A stretch of DNA of 64,000 nucleotides from Gryllotalpicola ginsengisoli DSM 22003 (lineage in GTDB: Bacteria > Actinomycetota > Actinomycetes > Actinomycetales > Microbacteriaceae): assembly GCF_000419445.1 (NCBI RefSeq), contig NZ_AULK01000003.1, positions 310,001 through 374,000 on the forward strand, given 5' to 3'. The position numbers and the translations under genes were made by a program. Positions 59,632 through 64,000 of this stretch are shown piece after piece; position 1 is the stretch's first letter, and each line of letters begins with the position of its first letter. The notes beneath the pieces are model-generated. The model was not told where the DNA came from. It worked only from the letters and a program-made list of their open reading frames with translations, and made no database searches.

Positions 59632-59982
59632 ATGTCCTCCGAAGACGGGGTGACTTTGCGCGAGTCCGTGTCGGTGTCGGCTTCTAGCATGCGAATCATG
59701 GCTTTCTCGGTGCCGGACAGACGCAACAAGACTTCTGATGGCGATTCGAGCGACAAGAGGTCGATCGCGTCGCGGTCGTTGCGGCCGTCCTTCGCCGAGG
59801 ACGATCACGGGACCGACTTAAGGGCGGAAGCCGCGATAGCGGACTCCGGGTGGAACGCGGCACAGCTCCACCGCGGACAAAACCTGTCGCATTGGCTTGA
59901 TCCGCAGCGCCTGCCGATGCTCGCAAACGTAGATGAGCTCCGCATCAGTGCGAGCGGCACAGAAGACAGCGCGACCGGATGA
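59632..59982 (+). CDS. Hypothetical protein, doubtful
   Basis: An open frame of 116 codons, Ser/Asp/Arg-rich, with no recognisable domain. In its favour, its stop overlaps the start of the membrane-protein gene by four bases (ATGA). Against it, the composition is close to random and the start is not preceded by a good ribosome-binding site. It may be a shadow of a decayed minus-strand gene. Confidence 0.25.
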   Translation: MSSEDGVTLRESVSVSASSMRIMAFSVPDRRNKTSDGDSSDKRSIASRSLRPSFAEDDHGTDLRAEAAIADSGWNAAQLHRGQNLSHWLDPQRLPMLANVDELRISASGTEDSATG

Positions 59983-61160
59983 CCGCCCGCCGATCGCGAC
60001 TCCAACTCGCACCTGAGGGAACCACGCTGAAAAAGGCTGAGAACATCGACGAACGCATAAAGCCCACCCCCGATGACCCGTACGAGGTCGCCCGGGTCCC
60101 AAACTCCGAGCAACACCCCGACTCGCTGAAAGCGTCTGGCTCTGACTCTGGCTCTGACCCGGTCGACTCGGCAACCAAGGCGCAGATGCCGACAAAGCTG
60201 AGCCGGCTGCGCCACGCGTTCCTGTGGTACGTGGAGATGCTTGAGCGGATCGCGCGAGGCCGAGCCCCAAGACTCCTGAGTCTGGGCGCACTCGCAGTCG
60301 TCCTCGTGGCCGCGGGCGTCGTGCTCTACTCTGCTGAGGGCGCACAGTGGGGCAACCTCGTGGCCTGGATCATGGTCGTCCCCATTGGCGTGAGTGCGAT
60401 GCTGGTGCTCGATCAAGCCCCGCGGCTGCGCTCGAGCATGTTGCATCGGGTCTGGCCCGAGCGGAGAACTTGGGCTCCCATCTTCCGGCGGCAACTGTGG
60501 CTCCCGGCAGTCGCAGGCATCGCCCTCTCTGTCTTCGTCGCGCTTGCGCCGATGACTTCGGCGGAAGCACCGGAGACCGCGACCAATGTAGGCGACATCG
60601 TAGTTCTCGCGCTCGGCGTCGTGATCCAAGCGCTGTACCTGTGGGCGTGCAGCCTAGTGTTGCGTGAAGGCAGCGCTATTCGCGCTGGGCTCCCTCGAAA
60701 TCTGATTGTGTCCTGGGTGGCAGCCGGCGTCTGGGTCGTTTCGACGATCGGGCCGATGATCGTCACCATCGCAGTGAGAGAGCACAACCAGACTCTGGGT
60801 GTCGTGGGGGTCCTCATCACGGTCCCCGGCCTCTTTGTTCTCGCAGTGATGTGCCGCGGTCTGCAGGCGTGGGACGAGAATGAAGCCGTCCGCCACGACA
60901 TCGCGGGTTACGCGATTCAGGGCGGAGCGATCTTCTTCCTCCTGTGGCTCAGCATCTGCGCATCGGAACTCGCGACCGCGTTCTCGTGGGGCGAGCCTGA
61001 CATGCTCAACGAGATCTTCCGCACGCTGCTCTACGGCGCGACCCTGCTCCTCGTGCCTTCGGGCTGGTGGACGCTGCACGTGATCACGACAGCCCCGCTC
61101 GAGAAGGCCGCCGGGCGCGCGCGTCGTGAGCCGGACAGCTCCGCCGAAGCGGCAAACTGA
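59979..61160 (+). CDS. Hypothetical polytopic membrane protein
   Basis: A 393-residue protein. The first 85 residues are polar and acidic (DSGSDPVDS-type stretch). About eight hydrophobic segments follow from residue 105 to 375 (for example LLSLGALAVVLVAAGVVLY and GGAIFFLLWLSICASEL), and a short charged tail ends the protein. No family recognised. It is followed 27 bases later by a soluble-protein gene and then by a small membrane-protein gene, all on the same strand. Base composition is less GC-rich than in the polysaccharide locus, in line with transfer. The ATG at 59979 is the first in frame; one further downstream near residue 69 is possible. Confidence 0.6.
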   Translation: MTARRSRLQLAPEGTTLKKAENIDERIKPTPDDPYEVARVPNSEQHPDSLKASGSDSGSDPVDSATKAQMPTKLSRLRHAFLWYVEMLERIARGRAPRLLSLGALAVVLVAAGVVLYSAEGAQWGNLVAWIMVVPIGVSAMLVLDQAPRLRSSMLHRVWPERRTWAPIFRRQLWLPAVAGIALSVFVALAPMTSAEAPETATNVGDIVVLALGVVIQALYLWACSLVLREGSAIRAGLPRNLIVSWVAAGVWVVSTIGPMIVTIAVREHNQTLGVVGVLITVPGLFVLAVMCRGLQAWDENEAVRHDIAGYAIQGGAIFFLLWLSICASELATAFSWGEPDMLNEIFRTLLYGATLLLVPSGWWTLHVITTAPLEKAAGRARREPDSSAEAAN

Positions 61161-61187
61161 GTGTTTGTACAAGTAACTGGAGAGTGA

Positions 61188-62165
61188 ATGCCCAAACGTA
61201 CCCTCGGCCTCGAAACGATCCGGTGCCGGCCCGGCCACAACCGACGCAACAAGCTCGGCGACTTGAGCGACCTCGAAGGCCGGGATCTTCTTCACCTTTT
61301 TCATGCGTGGGCGCGCGACGTGGACCCGGATACGCTCGTAGACAAGACCAAGGGCCGGTACCTGAAGATCACCGATTTCGAAGTCCACGGGCGATCGGTC
61401 CTCGTCGAGGCAGAATCGGGATTCTTCGGCGAGCCAGGCAAGACGATCGATGTGACCACCCACCAGGTCACGCATAAGCGCACGGCGACTCAGTCGGCCA
61501 CAGAGATGACGCGGCTTGTTCTAACCGTGCCGCCGAAGGCCGAAATGGGCATCTTCGGCGTCGAGAGGCAGTCCAACCAGGGTGCCGGACCGGCACTGAT
61601 CGCGGCGTTCCGGCGTGCGTTGATGTCCGCCTTCTCGACTTTTTCGTTCGATCACGAGACTCTCGTGGAGAGCTCTGCTTGGACCGACGGAGCGCACCTC
61701 CTCTCGGTGTCCGCGGTGGCCTACTCGGTGCCGGTCGACTTGGGCGACGGGGTGACGAGTATCGCGCATCCCTTGGGACGACTTGAGCAGACGCTGGAGC
61801 CGGAGCGCGGCCACGAATACCTGCCGGCTGGCCTGTTGAAAGCTCTGCGCGAGCGCAAAGTGAAAGTGTCAGACTTTCTTGCATTCCGTGACGACACCCC
61901 GATCGACGACACCTTCGTGACGGTGACTCGCGACGGACGCAAGAAGACGTTCAGTCTCGATCGGGAGGGCGTGCCTGCCATCCGTCTCCTTCTCAGCAAG
62001 GACGGTGAAGCGGCCCCCACGACCATCGAGTTCCTGCGCAAGTGTCAGAACGAGGCGCGAGACTTCTACCAGAAGGGTGGCTACACATGGAGCAGCTCGT
62101 GGGAGGACGGCAAATGGGACGCAGCCGCACTCAGCGTGAAGATGCCGCCACCCGCAACGGCGTAG
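61188..62165 (+). CDS. Hypothetical soluble protein of the island
   Basis: A 325-residue soluble protein with no family I can name. The N-terminal third seems beta-rich (GRYLKITDFEVHGRSVLVEAESGFFGEPG split over several strands). The middle (GAGPALIAAFRRALMSAFSTFSFDHETLVES) is helical with a DHETLVE acidic stretch. A basic segment (LLKALRERKVKVSDFLAFRDD) and a charged C-terminus follow. There is no signal peptide. The ATG at 61188 has a GGAG nine bases upstream. It lies between two membrane-protein genes and overlaps the next by 52 bases, so the three probably form one system. Confidence 0.65.
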   Translation: MPKRTLGLETIRCRPGHNRRNKLGDLSDLEGRDLLHLFHAWARDVDPDTLVDKTKGRYLKITDFEVHGRSVLVEAESGFFGEPGKTIDVTTHQVTHKRTATQSATEMTRLVLTVPPKAEMGIFGVERQSNQGAGPALIAAFRRALMSAFSTFSFDHETLVESSAWTDGAHLLSVSAVAYSVPVDLGDGVTSIAHPLGRLEQTLEPERGHEYLPAGLLKALRERKVKVSDFLAFRDDTPIDDTFVTVTRDGRKKTFSLDREGVPAIRLLLSKDGEAAPTTIEFLRKCQNEARDFYQKGGYTWSSSWEDGKWDAAALSVKMPPPATA

Positions 62166-62659
62166 TTCGTGACCACCTTGCGACCTTGCGTGGAACGCGG
62201 GGCCGGCTGCTGTGGTGGCAGATCATCGCGCAGATTGCCGTGCCCCTTGTGCTTGGCGCCCTTGCATTCAAGCTCGGCTGGAGAGTTGCCTTCATTGGTG
62301 ATTTGATCACCGGGTTTTCGGTCTTGGCGGGGTTTCTGTTCGGACTGGTCATCTTCGTCTTCCAACTGCGCCTGGGAATTACGCATGACCCGCGCATCCA
62401 GCAGAAGGCGAGCCTGCCCAGACTGATCGATGAGCTGTTCAGCAACGTCCTATATGCGGTGGGGGTCTCTCTGCTCGCGGTAGTGGCGACCATTGCCGCA
62501 GACGCGACGTCCGTCGCCCTTCGGGCATCCGCCGGAGGCGGCAAGGCGACCGAGCCATGGGCGACGGCGGTCCTCATTGTCATTGGCGCGCACCTCTTGG
62601 CAGTCATGGGCATGTGCATCAAGCGCACTCGAACTGCATACGCCGCCCTCAAGGAGTAA
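62114..62659 (+). CDS. Hypothetical four-helix membrane protein
   Basis: A 181-residue protein with a basic 30-residue N-terminus and four membrane segments: LLWWQIIAQIAVPLVLGALA, FIGDLITGFSVLAGFLFGLV, VLYAVGVSLLAVVATIAADA and WATAVLIVIGAHLLAVMGMC. Between the second and third pair is a polar loop (THDPRIQQKASLPRLIDELF). The start ATG at 62114 has GGAGG eight bases before it and lies inside the previous gene; in-frame starts at 62042 and 62087 are possible. Family unknown. Confidence 0.65.
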   Translation: MGRSRTQREDAATRNGVVRDHLATLRGTRGRLLWWQIIAQIAVPLVLGALAFKLGWRVAFIGDLITGFSVLAGFLFGLVIFVFQLRLGITHDPRIQQKASLPRLIDELFSNVLYAVGVSLLAVVATIAADATSVALRASAGGGKATEPWATAVLIVIGAHLLAVMGMCIKRTRTAYAALKE

Positions 62660-63100
62660 CCCGCTGAAGCCATCGACGTGCAGAGCGATCGGCAATCCGG
62701 TCCCGGTTGCTGAGAGCCGTTTCAAGTGGTTCGGTGGCATCCCTCTTACCGGCCGCTCTTGACGCCGCAACGAGCGTTGTAGGGCACGTACAACGTGCGG
62801 GGCGCTGGCCGAGCCACGGCTCATCGGGGCGGAGCCCGAGCTGGCGCGGTGATCGAAATCGACGATGAAACCCAGCCAATCAGGAGGTTGCCCACTGCGA
62901 AGCGCAGAGTACGGGGCTCACGGTGACCCGAACTCGCTGATCGATAGCGCCAGATTTACTAGGACCAAGAAGATGATGCACGCAGGCACCATCTGAGGTG
63001 AGGGCGAGAAACGCCGCGAGCTACGGGCATCGGCGACAACCGGGTTACCGGCGGCGGGCGGTCCATGATGGAGGTGTGCGCTGCTATTGGGCCCTGCCGT
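62660..63100. other. Intergenic stretch without a visible gene
   Basis: I see no frame with convincing codon use or motif here, no tRNA and no clear repeat, only short AT-poor and AT-rich patches. It separates the three-gene block from the toxin-antitoxin pair. Confidence 0.5.
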
Positions 63101-63436
63101 CTATCCGGCGATGTGCTGCTGGAGAGCCGCGCTCAGCTGCGGCAGGTGCGCGTCGATGACCTCGCGGACTGTCGCGACATCAACGCCGAAGTACTCGTGC
63201 ACGAGGATGTTTCGGAACCCGCGAATCTGCGGCCACGGAATCGCCGGGTGCGCGCCGGTGATGTCAGCAGGTAGCGCGTTCACCGCTTCGCCGATGACCT
63301 GCAGGTTGCGCTCGATGGCGTCCTCGGCCATGTCCACGAGAGTCGGGTCATCGACGTCGAGGGAGCCGGCGTAGCGCTGGCATCTGGCGATCGCATCGAG
63401 GATGTCCGTGATGCGCTCCGATGCGGTGCGGCTCAT
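63101..63436 (-). CDS. hepT: HepT-like HEPN ribonuclease toxin
   Basis: A 111-residue HEPN protein. The active-site motif is RNILVHEY (Arg-x4-His-x-Tyr) within GFRNILVHEYFGVD near residue 75; the Tyr is the residue that MntA-type antitoxins AMPylate. The rest is helical, with ILDAIARCQRYAGSLD at the N-terminus. It is the second gene of a pair with the nucleotidyltransferase antitoxin upstream (four-base overlap). The pair stabilises plasmids and islands and can act in phage defence. Confidence 0.9.
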   Translation of the reverse strand: MSRTASERITDILDAIARCQRYAGSLDVDDPTLVDMAEDAIERNLQVIGEAVNALPADITGAHPAIPWPQIRGFRNILVHEYFGVDVATVREVIDAHLPQLSAALQQHIAG

Positions 63437-63756
63437 AGATCGACCGCCTCGGCGAGCGCCGAGTCGGAGATCGGACGCTTGAGCAGCTGCGCCGGGAAGA
63501 TGTCGATATCGTCGCGGGCGTAAAGCTGCCGCGTCTCTTCCATGAGGCCAGAGGCCCGCATCAGAAGGTTGCCCTCGGCCGGGTCCATCTCGACAAGGAT
63601 GTCGATATCGCTGCCCTCGTGGGCGTCGCCACGTGCGATCGAGCCGAATAGTTTCGGATTCTTCGCGTGGTACTTGGCCAGTAGATCCTCGAGCTCGCCG
63701 CGCCGCGCATTGATGACCTCGCGTAAGGCGAGGCTCCGTGGCGTGACGATCGACAT
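63433..63756 (-). CDS. mntA: MntA-like minimal nucleotidyltransferase antitoxin
   Basis: A 107-residue nucleotidyltransferase: KLFGSIARGDAHEGSDIDILVEM contains the signature Gly-Ser-x10-Asp-x-Asp, and a third Asp (DDIDIF) lies near residue 87. In HepT/MntA pairs this enzyme transfers AMP to the toxin's Tyr and silences it. The ATG at 63756 gives the standard length. It overlaps the toxin gene by four bases, the usual order for the pair. Confidence 0.9.
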   Translation of the reverse strand: MSIVTPRSLALREVINARRGELEDLLAKYHAKNPKLFGSIARGDAHEGSDIDILVEMDPAEGNLLMRASGLMEETRQLYARDDIDIFPAQLLKRPISDSALAEAVDL

Positions 63757-63906
63757 GTATCCAGGGTAAGCGCGAGGACCACATCGGAGGGAAGCTTCGG
63801 GGCACCTCTCCGTGCACGGGCTGCGAGGGTTCGATTGACTTCTGCGGCGGGGCCCAGCGGCCGATCGTGGCGGGATGCTGCCGCCACAGGGAGTGCACTC
63901 GTTGAA

Positions 63907-64000
63907 CTAGACGGGGATAGGTCGCCGCTGCTCGGTAGGACTCATGATCCACATCGCGAGGTAGGCGACCAACTGCGGGCCCGGCAACAGGCACGACAGC
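63907..64000 (-). CDS. C-terminal end of a PspC-like membrane protein, partial
   Basis: Thirty-one codons of a minus-strand gene run in from the right edge and stop at a TAG (63909-63907). The peptide reads LPGPQLVAYLAMWIMSP near its end, which resembles the last membrane segment of PspC-domain proteins, and ends in a charged TEQRRPIPV tail. The rest lies outside the window. Confidence 0.45.
   Translation of the reverse strand, partial: LSCLLPGPQLVAYLAMWIMSPTEQRRPIPV

Noticed and set aside
59557-59808. Minus-strand frame of 83 codons
   Set aside because: Arg/His-rich composition without motif, in a region of gene decay and in another frame from the recognisable fragments.
59979-62659. Assignment of the island block to the Kiwa system
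   Set aside because: The layout is only similar. I see no residue pattern of KwaA or KwaB, the gene order differs and there is an extra membrane protein.

Overview
The window is GC-rich actinobacterial DNA. Codon use, the many GTG starts, several start codons placed 4-8 bases after a -10 box, and the gene content all fit a member of the Microbacteriaceae (Microbacterium or a close relative). That placement is an inference from style, not from a marker gene.

Bases 1-39737 are one large surface-polysaccharide locus. It holds about a dozen glycosyltransferases of the GT2 and GT4 types, a polyisoprenyl-phosphate sugar transferase (36929-38410), a Wzm/Wzt-type ABC exporter with a carbohydrate-binding tail (16065-18233), an O-antigen-polymerase-like membrane protein (27999-29363), a chain-length/tyrosine-kinase protein with its phosphatase (33541-35687), and decorating enzymes: pyruvyl transferase, O-acyltransferase, LbH acyltransferase, PIG-L deacetylase, WbsX-like hydrolase. 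It also holds deoxysugar genes: cytidylyltransferase, C-methyltransferase and a divergent relative, NDP-sugar epimerase, RfbC. An acyl-CoA oxidase (1756-3888) sits inside it and looks unrelated.

Bases 39763-46104 are a compact lasso-peptide locus. It has a divergent ABC exporter, a 51-residue precursor (41751-41906) with the full leader signature and a Thr at -2, a hairpin, a short cyclase, a B2 leader peptidase, an HPr-kinase-like protein, a nucleotidyltransferase and, on the opposite strand, the PqqD-type recognition protein. A C-terminal Ser on the precursor together with the kinase suggests a tailored, paeninodin-like product.

The polysaccharide and lasso loci share regulatory DNA. A CCCC-N4..7-GGGG palindrome lies 23-27 bp upstream of a TAGCCT-like -10 box at about eleven promoters. 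A second 15-bp dyad, roughly RTGAG-N5-CTCAY, occurs about 21 times and only in or next to promoter regions as far as I could read. This apparent regulon, and its extension to the lasso genes, is the most unusual feature of the window.

Bases 46128-59115 hold a dihydrolipoyl dehydrogenase, a secreted HNH nuclease, a probable arsenic module (MFS transporter, flavoprotein, ArsR), an eRF1-like protein, a PAP2 phosphatase, an endonuclease/phosphatase-family protein, and a partner-switching module: HATPase, STAS protein and SpoIIE-type phosphatase around a cellulose-synthase-like membrane glycosyltransferase.

From about 59200 to the right edge the DNA looks like a mobile island. It starts at the 3' half of a tRNA gene behind a terminator, has lower GC and gene remnants, carries three unrecognised adjacent genes (two membrane proteins around a soluble one) and a HepT/MntA toxin-antitoxin pair, and ends in the C-terminus of a PspC-like protein cut by the window edge.
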